Origin: Bacteroidales bacterium UBA1725
GTDB lineage: Bacteria; Bacteroidota; Bacteroidia; Bacteroidales; UBA932
Direction: 5' to 3'
DNA: 7,102 nt
NCBI GenBank assembly: GCA_002315815.1
Contig: DCIN01000085.1
Location: forward strand, 1-7,102
Part shown: in pieces, positions 1-6,397 of the stretch
Layout: each line of letters begins with the position of its first letter
Position numbering within the stretch: position 1 is the stretch's first letter
Notes under the pieces: model-generated
What the model was told of the DNA's origin: nothing
Database searches by the model: none
Seen by the model: the letters and a program-made list of their open reading frames with translations, nothing else
Translations under genes and position numbers: made by a program

Positions 1-2
1 CA

Positions 3-89
3 TCACTTCTCCGCTTTACCGAACAATTCATTCAGAGACTCTTCACTGAACGGGCATCAGGGCTTGATTATCACAAGTGTTCTTTCCAT
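3..89 (-). pseudogene. Nucleoside diphosphate kinase-like N-terminus joined to an unidentified C-terminus
   Basis: Starting at ATG 89-87 the frame reads MERTLVIIKP, the typical opening of a nucleoside diphosphate kinase (NDP to NTP phosphotransfer), then hits TGA at 57-59. The start has a strong Shine-Dalgarno (AAAGGAGGA, inside the glutaredoxin 3' end, about 8 nt upstream). Skipping the T at 59 would give K-P-D-A, the usual continuation, but that frame closes eight codons later. In the original frame, after the TGA, 17 codons (CPFSEESLNELFGKAEK) run to a TGA at 3-5 that overlaps an ATG at 1-3, so this tail looks like the genuine end of some gene in an operon. The catalytic histidine region of a kinase is absent. 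The best reading is a deletion joining two genes. The kinase identity rests on ten residues only. Confidence 0.4.
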
Positions 90-91
90 AT

Positions 92-391
92 CTAACATCC
101 TCCTTTGTTATCCAGGCTGCATGAACTTCCTTCAGCGGGAGCAGGCAAGATACCTGCCATCTCAGGCTTGAAAGTTATAGTACCGTCTTCAAGTACGAAG
201 CAAGGGATTCCGATGGTTCCTCTTTCGCGAACCTTTGCGAATGCCGGACTGCCGTCCCGAAGGGCGAGGAATTCCTTGAGCTTCCTCGGATGCTCTCCGA
301 TGTCTATGACTTCGTATTTCGAGCTGTCTGAAAGCTGGTCCGCAATCCTGATGCAGTCAGGGCACAAAGCCATTTTGTATACTTTGATCAT
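92..391 (-). CDS. Glutaredoxin-related thioredoxin-fold protein
   Basis: A 99-residue cytoplasmic protein with a thioredoxin-like fold. It has a CPDC redox motif (Cys10, Cys13) near the N-terminus and a GIPCF segment at 61-65 that supplies the cis-proline loop. It resembles the small glutaredoxin-related family COG4545, whose members carry a similar LKEFLALRD helix and an IGIPCF-EDG strand. The C-terminus adds two further cysteines (Cys91, Cys99) in a Ser/Gly-rich tail, perhaps a metal or extra redox site. The expected role is thiol-disulfide exchange; the substrate is unknown. The ATG at 391 is preceded by AT-rich sequence without a clear ribosome site, common in Bacteroidota. The gene appears intact. 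It is divergent from the helix-turn-helix remnant and was probably cotranscribed with the kinase-like start at 89. Confidence 0.85.
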   Translation of the reverse strand: MIKVYKMALCPDCIRIADQLSDSSKYEVIDIGEHPRKLKEFLALRDGSPAFAKVRERGTIGIPCFVLEDGTITFKPEMAGILPAPAEGSSCSLDNKGGC

Positions 392-428
392 AACTGTAGT
401 AATCTTGTTAATAGTCGTAACAGATGCA

Positions 429-436
429 CAAATTTA
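429..436 (-). promoter_or_regulatory. Candidate Bacteroidota -7 promoter element for the glutaredoxin gene
   Basis: Read on the minus strand this is TAAATTTG, an exact match to the Bacteroidota sigma-ABfr -7 consensus TAnnTTTG. It lies about 37 nt upstream of the glutaredoxin start, which would leave a leader of roughly 30 nt. A partial -33-like ATTG lies about 16 nt further upstream, so the match is one-sided. The prediction depends on the organism being a Bacteroidota. Confidence 0.4.
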
Positions 437-481
437 ATCAAAGACGGCCAATTATAATAATCTATTATGCCTCTTACAAGA

Positions 482-710
482 ATGATGAAAGGTAATATAA
501 TCTCACTTCGTTTACGACAAGTTGGGACTCAATCTTTCGCAAGAAGATCTTGCAAAGGCGGCCGGAGTGTCTGTCCCCACCTTGCACAAGTTCGAGACCG
601 GTACGGCGACCAATATGAACGTTTACAACCTGATGTCGCTCCTCCGCCAGGTTGGTCTTCTGGAACGCATTGACAACTTGATTCCGGAGCAGCCTGCCAA
701 TCCATCAGCA
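482..710 (+). pseudogene. XRE-family helix-turn-helix regulator, frameshifted and truncated
   Basis: From ATG 482 (or 485) the frame gives a short basic start ending in ISLRLRQ; one base later, from 522, a different frame continues LGLNLSQEDLAKAAGVS and then a recognition-helix segment, VPTLHKFETG. Together these form an ordinary XRE/HipB-like DNA-binding domain of about 75 residues, ending in the family-typical LLRQVGLLERIDNLIPEQP. An apparent one-base insertion at about 521 splits it; starting at TTG 522 would lose the first helix. The 3' end runs without a stop into an ATPase fragment at about 705-716. Such proteins are usually transcriptional regulators or antitoxins of adjacent genes. 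No intact partner toxin is visible. I infer a decayed regulator gene. Confidence 0.7.
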
Positions 711-1619
711 TCGGAACCAACAATGTTCGAGGCTGTGATATGGATTGAGGGCAGCAGTTACCGATATGGATTTGAGGTAGCGAAATCTGGGGTCTCATCA
801 GAATGGCTCTATATCAGGTCCGGGAAGAAACGTTCAAAGGAAATTGAATTACTTTATAGGGAAGGCACATCCTGCACGATACACCCACGAATGGGCATTG
901 CAAAAGAACTGGCCAGCAAGAATATGCTTCGTGATAATGCTCTGCTGCTGTCTCTCGCCGGACAATTCAACGATCCTGTTGCAGTGTCAATTATGAAATG
1001 GATGGTGGACACGACAATCATAACCGCCGGATCTGAAAAGGAAATCTGGGAAGCTGCCGTCAAGAGGCTTGATGATGTCGAGACCAGACGAAAGATAGTT
1101 GACTTCTCACGGTATGCAGACCTTGGCATAGAGGATATTACCAAGAGTGAAGCTGGTGTCCTTTCTTCCCACACACGATATGATGAAAACGGAAAACCGG
1201 AAGGGATTGTCAGCCTTTCGATGAATGATGCTGAATCGGAAGGTACAATCAAATACTTCTGCCTTGCATATCCAATAATTGATGCCCTGGAGAATGGGAA
1301 AAGGCTTATCATAGATGAATTCGGCGCCAAACTCCATACTCTCCTGTTGGAGCGTATCATCTCCCTGTTCAATTCTGCGGAATCAAACAGCGCAAATGCT
1401 CAGTTTGTGGCAACGCTCCATGACACAAACATTCTGAGCAGCAAACTCCTGCGTCGGGATCAGATATGGTTCACACAGAAGGACAGCTTCAGTGCCAGCA
1501 GCCTGTATGCGTTGTCCGATTATAAGGTCAGAAATGACGCATCCTATGAAAAGGATTACCTTTCGGGAAAATATGGGGCGACTCCTATTATTGATAATCT
1601 TGCTAAAGTGCTGAAGTAG
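711..1619 (+). pseudogene. rloA: RloA-like AAA ATPase, P-loop half missing, fused to the HTH remnant
   Basis: From about SEPTMFE onward this matches the AAA ATPase partner of RloB (RloA/AbiL-type, putative phage defence). Seen in order are YRYGFEV and EWLY near the start, ALLLSLAGQFN, DLGIEDI, ESEGT as the signature region, Walker B RLIIDE (Asp and Glu at 1314-1319), LHDTN carrying the switch histidine (1419-1421), and the family-typical end LLRRDQIWFTQKD, VRNDASYEKDYLSGKYG. The Walker A loop and the first roughly 80 residues expected for the family are absent. The frame instead continues back into the helix-turn-helix protein, giving a 365-codon chimera from TTG 522. The D-loop position reads GAKLH where Asp is usual. 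Without a P-loop, ATP binding by this product is very unlikely. It is followed one base later by the RloB remnant. Confidence 0.8.
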
Positions 1620-1620
1620 T

Positions 1621-2147
1621 ATGAGCGCCAGATACAACCCGAGAAAAGAGCATGATATCAGGAGACGGCAGGATTCAAACTGACCAAGAAAACCTTCTTG
1701 ATTGTTTGCGAGGGTGAGAATACGGAGCCTGAATACTTCAACGCATTCCGCTTGACCTCTGCAACAGTTAAGGCAGTCGGAAAGGGCTTGGGCACAATGT
1801 CTCTTGTAAAGGAAGCGATAGCTATCAGAGAGGAAGCAAGGAGAAAAGGAAAGAGCTTCGATTTCTGCTGGTTGGTGTTCGACAAGGTGCTGCACTTCAA
1901 GCTCAATAAAGGGCCCCTCAATCGTTCAAGGTATGCATCGTTGCTGACAAAACATTTGGGAATGGAATACTCAAAGAAGAGCGGTTTTGCAGCGACATTA
2001 TATAACATGATAAAGCCCTTCCAAGACTCTGCAATCAAGAATGCACAGATACCGATGGAAGAAATGAAAGACATAAAACCTTCAATGGCCGAATCCAGCA
2101 CGACAGTCCATGAACTCGTAATGAAGCTCAATGAATTTGTGGACTGA
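1621..2147 (+). pseudogene. rloB: RloB-like TOPRIM-type protein, frameshifted with an internal gap
   Basis: The start ATG lies one base after the ATPase stop and reads a basic leader, MSARYNPRKEHDIRRRQDS, then TGA at 1681-1683. The shifted frame from about 1677 continues KLTKKTFLIVCEGENTEPEYF, the hallmark RloB opening with its TOPRIM-like conserved Glu. The body then matches the family (FRLTSATVKAVGKG) up to LVFDK at about 1886. There it jumps straight to VLHFKLNKGPLNRSRYASLL, so the stretch holding the next acidic residues (normally a D-D pair) and around 30 residues seem to be lost. The family C-terminus ESSTTVHELV is present and ends at TGA 2145-2147. RloB partners RloA in putative anti-phage loci. 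The frameshift plus the loss of the acidic site make this a pseudogene. Confidence 0.78.
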
Positions 2148-2185
2148 TATAACAATTGTGTGCTGCAATTAGGCAATACTGATAA

Positions 2186-2272
2186 CGGCCTAAAAAGCCC
2201 TTTGGCCGGATACATCCGGAAGTGATTTTTAGTGGTTTCAAAGACTTGCTTTCCGGAAAGTGTTAAAACACT
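2186..2272. repeat. Cluster of short hairpins in the intergenic region
   Basis: The roughly 209-base gap between the RloB remnant and the LRR gene holds no convincing gene. It contains a 5-bp stem CGGCC/GGCCG (2186-2190 and 2204-2208), a tight inverted repeat CCGGAT-AC-ATCCGG (2206-2219), and AGTGTT-AA-AACACT (2259-2272). A T-run (2226-2230) follows several bases after the second stem. One of these could act as a rho-independent terminator for the upstream cassette, but none has the classical stem directly followed by a T-tract. Confidence 0.4.
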
Positions 2273-2277
2273 GGCAC

Positions 2278-2319
2278 TCAATCAATTATTCTCATCTGCA
2301 TCGGGAAGTAATTGATTGA
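2278..2319. repeat. Perfect 11-bp inverted repeat with 20-base spacer
   Basis: TCAATCAATTA at 2278-2288 is the exact reverse complement of TAATTGATTGA at 2309-2319. The right arm ends about 37 bases before the LRR start codon, in the region where a promoter would be expected, so it could be an operator, a leader hairpin or a recombination site. The sequence shows the symmetry; any function is inference. Confidence 0.65.
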
Positions 2320-2356
2320 TACACAGATACTTATAAAGTCTAACTAAAGTACTACC

Positions 2357-3043
2357 ATGCAGGACGACATCATAGTCGACTGCGCCGGTGACATCACAAG
2401 CGCCAAATCAATCACCATCCCCGCAGGGGCCGCCTCATTTGGAGATGCCTTTGCGGACAAGCTGTTTCACGACATGACAAGCATCTCAAAAGTCTTTGTC
2501 GAGAAAGGAAACAGACACTTCTCTGCACTCAATGGAGTGCTCTACAACCGCGACAAGACAGCCCTCATCTACTACCCGAGAAACAAGCACCGCAAGGTTT
2601 ACCACATGCCCGATACTGTCAAAGAAATCGGTCAGTTCGCCTTTACGGATGGAAAGGTTATCCCCTCCATCCTGTCCGATGTCTTTATCTCCCAAAACGT
2701 CAAGTCCATCCCCACACGATGCTTTGCCAACACAGGAATCTGGTCTGTCTATATGCCCGCCACCCTCACATCAATATGCGACGAGGCATTCATCTATACG
2801 AATCTGGTCTGCCCCACGCTGCCCAACGACCTTATTTCATTGGGGAGGAACGCATTCAAGGGCTGCAAGAGAATGCACCTTCTCAACATCGCAAACGAGA
2901 ATTTCATCGTTACCAAAGACACAATCAACCTGCCTGAAGACTGCATGGTCATCGTTGAGACAGCCTTCGATATAGACCACTCCAAATATATTGGCTTGAA
3001 TGTCATGAACCTCATCGAGATGGACAAATGGCTGGACTCATAA
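2357..3043 (+). CDS. BspA-like leucine-rich repeat protein
   Basis: A 228-residue protein made of BspA/LRR_5-type repeats. A non-repeat N-terminus leads into a VFVEKGNRHFSALNGVLYNRD block at about 46-66, followed by ALIYYPR. Repeats then follow at about 82-96 (MPDTVKEIGQFAF), 108-124, 130-146 (MPATLTSICDEAF) and 153-170 (LPNDLISLGRNAFKGC). There is no signal peptide or C-terminal sorting signal, so unlike many surface BspA proteins it is predicted to stay in the cytoplasm. The repeats are usually protein-interaction surfaces; no specific partner can be named. The start at 2357 has no strong ribosome site. The stop TAA at 3041-3043 overlaps the ATG of the next reading frame (TAATG), suggesting the two were cotranscribed. 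It looks intact, though short for the family. Confidence 0.78.
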   Translation: MQDDIIVDCAGDITSAKSITIPAGAASFGDAFADKLFHDMTSISKVFVEKGNRHFSALNGVLYNRDKTALIYYPRNKHRKVYHMPDTVKEIGQFAFTDGKVIPSILSDVFISQNVKSIPTRCFANTGIWSVYMPATLTSICDEAFIYTNLVCPTLPNDLISLGRNAFKGCKRMHLLNIANENFIVTKDTINLPEDCMVIVETAFDIDHSKYIGLNVMNLIEMDKWLDS

Positions 3044-3197
3044 TGATTACTCCTTCGGAGTTCAAGAAAATCCGGGCTCTTCCCGACAAATATTGGATGG
3101 AACAATGTAATACCGCTATCAGGTATTTGAGGACACCGTTGGTCTCGTATGCGCTAGGCGTTACAGTGACGCTGATGGCAATACGCATGACTTCAAG
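3043..3197 (+). pseudogene. 5' fragment of an unidentified gene downstream of the LRR gene
   Basis: A frame starting at ATG 3043, overlapping the LRR stop, reads MITPSEFKKIRALPDKYW and continues EQCNTAIRYLRTPLVSYALG through about 50 codons. I do not recognise the family. The overlap with the upstream stop and the soluble, charged, protein-like composition suggest a genuine gene start. At about 3197 the sequence abruptly becomes the antisense of a TauE/SafE permease gene. The remaining open frame to 3528 is therefore a shadow and the gene has lost its 3' end. Confidence 0.5.
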
Positions 3198-3632
3198 CCC
3201 TGAAATGCCAAGCATCCCGTTCACGAACCCGGTTATCCCACCACCAACCAGGACTGTTCCGTTTCCTTTAGGAAGACGTATCTTTCCGGTAATCTTGATA
3301 ACGGCAAATATGATGAGGCATACGCACAGTATCCTGGTCATCAACGGCTTCATTTCTCCAGAGACCTTGGCGAAGCCCAAGGCTCCCAAAGCGGTCAAAG
3401 GTGCGGCTGTGAGAAGGAACAGCCCGACTTTCTTCCACTTGATTTCCGAGAAGCCCATACCGGCACGGGAAAGGTTGCTGAGCATCTGGGCAAGTGTGGA
3501 AACCGGCACAGCAATGTCAACGCCGTAGAAGTACGTTATGACAGGCAGAAGTATCATTCCACCCCCGAATCCGACAGATCCGGAAAGCAGCCCCGAAACG
3601 AATCCGACAAGGGCAAGAATAACGTAACTCAT
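3198..3632 (-). pseudogene. TauE/SafE-family membrane permease, C-terminal half missing
   Basis: From ATG 3632 the product MSYVILALVGFVSGLLSGSVG and onward is the N-terminal half of a sulfite exporter TauE/SafE-type permease (COG0730). The first helix with its glycine-rich SGSVGFGGGMILLP (16-30) and a hydrophobic segment at about 69-87 are visible. A third hydrophobic segment lies at about 98-113, and the start of the second family repeat, VLVGGGITGFVNGMLGISG, at 127-145. Family members usually run to about 250 residues. Here homology stops at Gly145; the frame then reads 60 more codons, to a stop at 3012-3014, antisense to the plus-strand fragment and the LRR end, which I exclude. The inner-membrane export role (sulfite or organosulfonates) is family knowledge; half a repeat pair is unlikely to work. 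It follows the TrmO remnant by about 55 bases. Confidence 0.78.
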
Positions 3633-3686
3633 AATCTTTCGAATCGGATATCTGATTATGCCACAGTTGAACAGTTAGAAATTGAA

Positions 3687-3854
3687 CTATTTTCCCCAGT
3701 CAAAATCTCCGCTGCTCTCGTAGTTCTCGGGCCAATGGCTGCACCAGGTCGGGACGGTGACATTTTCGACGGCATTGTCACATACGCAGAACCACCAGAT
3801 GATCTGCAGGTGCGAGAAACCCTCAAGCCCTTTCAGTCCGGCTTTGAAACGATA
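3687..3854 (-). pseudogene. trmO: TrmO/TsaA-family tRNA methyltransferase remnant with internal gap
   Basis: In the frame from 3854 to TAG 3687-3689 the sequence reads RFKAGLKGLEGFSHLQIIWW and then FCVCDN. This is the conserved core of the TrmO (TsaA, UPF0066) family, which methylates N6-threonylcarbamoyladenosine at position 37 of tRNA using S-adenosylmethionine. After CDN (about 3773) it jumps to AVENVTVPTWCSHWPENYES, then SGDFDW, a C-terminus seen in members of this family. The region carrying ATRSPxRPNPI and DIKPY, essential in the family, is missing, as is the N-terminus. The upstream edge lies inside the 3' end of the UvrA-like gene in a different frame. Clearly non-functional. Confidence 0.68.
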
Positions 3855-6160
3855 TCATCTTCGGATTCCAAGCTCCTGGTCAGGCTCTCGAGCTGCGCCG
3901 AAGTGAGTTTAATGCCTTCGACAGCGTAGCTTAAGCATTTTGCCGTGATAGTGTCGCAGACTCTGACCATATCCCGTGGCGTGCCGGTGAATACTATCCG
4001 GCCTCCGAAGCGGCCTCCGTCGGGACCCACGTCAATAATGTAGTCGGCCAGTTTCATCACGTCAAGATTGTGCTCTATTATGATGACCGTATTGCCTTTG
4101 TCCACCAGACGGTCAAACAGGGCCATCAGCTTTTCAACATCTGATGCATGAAGTCCGGTTGTGGGCTCGTCAAGCACGTAGATATTGCCTTTCCCTCCCA
4201 GTTCCTTTGCCAGTTTCAGGCGTTGGCGTTCTCCGCCGGACAGGGTCGATGCCGGTTGTCCCAGTGACAGGTAGGAAAGCCCGACTTCACACAAAACCTC
4301 CAGCTTTTTCCGTATCTTTTTCTGGTCTGAGAAGAATTCCAGAGCATCCTTTGCGGACATTTCAAGAATTTCAACGATGGTCTTCCCCTTATATGTATGT
4401 GAGAGGGCCTTGGTAGAATAGCGCTTGCCGTCGCAGGCCTCGCATTTGGTAGTCACGGGGTCCATGAATACCAGTTCCGTGGTGATGAACCCCTTACCGC
4501 CGCAGGCGGGGCAGGCGCCATCGGAATTAAATGAGAACAGGCCGGGATCCACGTCGTTTGCCTTGGCCATCACCTTCCTGATTTCGTCGAAAATGCCTAG
4601 GAAAGAAACGGGAGTGGAGCGATTGGTGGCGGTAATGGGCGATTGGTCAACCAGCACCACGCGGTCAGCGTACTGCCGTGCGAACACGTCGCGAATCAGA
4701 GATGATTTGCCGCTTCCCGCAACTCCGGTCACTACTGTCAGGACGTTCATTGGAATATCCACATCCACGTTCTTCAGGTTATGTACACTCGCGCCGCGCA
4801 CCGGCAGAAACTCCTTCGGGACGCGTACAGAATGCTTCAGCGGCACGTTCTTACGGAAAGCTTCTCCTGTGATACTTGCGCAATTAACCAGATTTTCAAA
4901 GTTCCCATGGAAGACGATTTCGCCTCCGGCTGTTCCGGCGAGAGGACCGACGTCGATGATTTCATCGGCAATCGAGATGATGTCCTTGTCGTGCTCGACC
5001 ACAAGAACGGTGTTGCCCTTGTCGCGAAGGCTCTGCAGCAGCTTCACCATACGGAACACGTCGCGCGGATGCATACCTGTAGATGGTTCATCAAAGATAT
5101 ATGTCATCCCCGTGAGCGAGGATCCCATATAGCGAACCAACTTGAGTCTCTGCGCCTCACCGCCGGAAAGCGTCGAAGACTCGCGGTCCATCGAAAGATA
5201 CGGCAGTCCGATGTCAATCATTCGCGTAAGCGAAAGTATCAGCGAGTCCAGTACGTTCTGCACGCCGGGGGCATCGATACTCTGCAGCACCTTCCTCAGG
5301 GTGGTGAACTCCATTGCAGTCATCTCGTCAATGGAGTATCCGTTTATCTTCGCGGTCAGCGCCATACGGTTCAGACGCTTGCCGTGGCACATCGGGCAGG
5401 TTTCTTCGGACAGCAGGTTCGTGAGTCTGATGACGGAGGCTTCCTTCAACTCGCCCACGTCCCTGTGAAGCAGCATTCGCGAAAGATAGGTCTCGATGCC
5501 CTCGACGTTCTTGTCGATGCGATTCCCGCCGCGCTGGTCGGCACCATACAGCAGGCGGTTGCGCTCCTGCGGCGTGAAGTCCTTGTACTTTTTGTCCAGC
5601 GGGAAGATCGCAGCTTCCTTGTACTTTTTCCAGTACCAGTTGCCCACGTGGAATGCCGGCAGGTCGGCCATCCCCTCAAGCCAGGTTTTGTCCGGGTCAA
5701 TACGGTTTTCCAGGTCGATGGTCATCACCTTCCCGAGTCCGCTGCACTTCGGGCACATTCCCTGAGGGTCGTTGAACGAGAAGAAGGAAGCAGTACCCAC
5801 GTGAGGTATGCCAATGCGCGATAACAGCAGCCTGAGCGAGGCGTACATGTCGCTGATGGTACCTACGGTGGAGCGCGAATTGCCTCCCAGACGCGTCTGG
5901 TCCACGATAACCGAGGCCGAAAGATTCTCAATGCTCTCGACCTTCGGTTTCTCGAACTTTGGCAGCCTTCCACGTATCCAGGCTGAATACGTATCATTCA
6001 TCTGCCGCTGGCTTTCGGCGGCGACCGTGTCGAATACGATGCTGGACTTCCCGCTTCCGGAGACTCCCGTGAACACTACAATCTTGTTCTTGGGAATCTC
6101 CAGCGAGATGTTCTTTAAGTTGTTCTGCCGTAAGCCTTTTATGATTATTTTGTCATCCAT
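3833..6160 (-). CDS. UvrA-like ABC ATPase lacking the UvrB-binding domain
   Basis: A 775-residue tandem ABC ATPase of the UvrA family. The first half has Walker A GVSGSGKSS (32-40), zinc-type pairs CPKC (136-139) and CPMC (255-258), signature LSGGEAQR (331-338), Walker B YIFDEP (354-359) and the switch His390. The second half has GVAGSGKSS (479-487), CPAC and CEAC pairs (550-553 and 573-576), LSGGERQR (640-647), VLDEP (662-666) and His697. Canonical UvrA is about 940 residues; this product has no UvrB-binding insertion, matching the short UvrA-like class linked to DNA-damage or DNA-binding-drug tolerance rather than standard excision repair (family knowledge). I chose ATG 6160 because it overlaps the preceding stop (TGATG) and begins MDDKIIIKGLRQNNLK; a TTG at 6223 is in frame but lies inside the GyrI-like remnant. 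The last few residues (VSKPD) may come from the adjacent deletion junction. All catalytic motifs are intact. Confidence 0.9.
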   Translation of the reverse strand: MDDKIIIKGLRQNNLKNISLEIPKNKIVVFTGVSGSGKSSIVFDTVAAESQRQMNDTYSAWIRGRLPKFEKPKVESIENLSASVIVDQTRLGGNSRSTVGTISDMYASLRLLLSRIGIPHVGTASFFSFNDPQGMCPKCSGLGKVMTIDLENRIDPDKTWLEGMADLPAFHVGNWYWKKYKEAAIFPLDKKYKDFTPQERNRLLYGADQRGGNRIDKNVEGIETYLSRMLLHRDVGELKEASVIRLTNLLSEETCPMCHGKRLNRMALTAKINGYSIDEMTAMEFTTLRKVLQSIDAPGVQNVLDSLILSLTRMIDIGLPYLSMDRESSTLSGGEAQRLKLVRYMGSSLTGMTYIFDEPSTGMHPRDVFRMVKLLQSLRDKGNTVLVVEHDKDIISIADEIIDVGPLAGTAGGEIVFHGNFENLVNCASITGEAFRKNVPLKHSVRVPKEFLPVRGASVHNLKNVDVDIPMNVLTVVTGVAGSGKSSLIRDVFARQYADRVVLVDQSPITATNRSTPVSFLGIFDEIRKVMAKANDVDPGLFSFNSDGACPACGGKGFITTELVFMDPVTTKCEACDGKRYSTKALSHTYKGKTIVEILEMSAKDALEFFSDQKKIRKKLEVLCEVGLSYLSLGQPASTLSGGERQRLKLAKELGGKGNIYVLDEPTTGLHASDVEKLMALFDRLVDKGNTVIIIEHNLDVMKLADYIIDVGPDGGRFGGRIVFTGTPRDMVRVCDTITAKCLSYAVEGIKLTSAQLESLTRSLESEDDIVSKPD

Positions 6161-6397
6161 CAGATCTTTTTTACAGGAACTTGAATAATTGTGAGCCACA
6201 TATCTGAGTCCTCCTGATTCCAAATGCCGTCAATGTAATTGGACCTTGGCGCGGAGTCGGTACCTTTTGCTGTTACTTTCTCGCAGTATTCTATGTCGAT
6301 GTCCTGAGGTTTGTAACCACCGTGTTCGACGGTGTAACAATAACCGGGTTCGGGGCACGTATTCGGCCTTGTAATGTGAGTTGAGAATCGGTTCCAT
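6160..6397 (-). pseudogene. GyrI-like (AraC effector-binding type) protein remnant with internal gap
   Basis: An ATG at 6397 overlaps the ZIP stop (TGATG) and reads MEPILNSHYKAEYVP. A shifted frame from about 6350 then reads PEPGYCYTVEHGGYKPQDI and DIEYCEKVTAKGTDS. This jumps at about 6252 to PRSNYIDGIWNQEDSDMWL and ends TIIQVPVKKI with TGA 6160-6162. The pieces match the two ends of a GyrI-like small-molecule-binding domain: an effector-sensing region, and the YIDGIWN...WLTIIQVPV C-terminus common in Bacteroidota members. Roughly the central part of the domain is missing. The family binds drugs or hydrophobic ligands and in E. coli (SbmC) shields gyrase. The stop overlaps the UvrA-like start by one base, so the two were probably translationally coupled. 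Non-functional as it stands. Confidence 0.62.

Noticed and set aside
3..89. UGA at 57-59 as a selenocysteine codon (P-U-C-P next to a glutaredoxin gene)
   Set aside because: The product would be only 28 residues with no thioredoxin fold, and no selenocysteine insertion hairpin is evident directly after the codon. A deletion junction is simpler.
1621..1700. Programmed -1 frameshift in the RloB-like gene
   Set aside because: There is no X-XXY-YYZ slippery heptamer near 1672-1682, and the gene has a second defect at about 1885, so ordinary decay or sequence error fits better.
1658..2281. Minus-strand open frame of about 207 codons
   Set aside because: Antisense to the RloB-like remnant and extending into the hairpin-rich gap; no recognisable motif.
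3012..3197. C-terminal 60 residues of the TauE-like frame as genuine permease
   Set aside because: They do not resemble the second half of the TauE/SafE repeat and are antisense to a plausible plus-strand gene start that overlaps the LRR stop.
4781..5824. Long plus-strand open frame of about 347 codons
   Set aside because: It lies entirely antisense to the well-supported UvrA-like gene and its translation shows no family motifs; it is a composition shadow.
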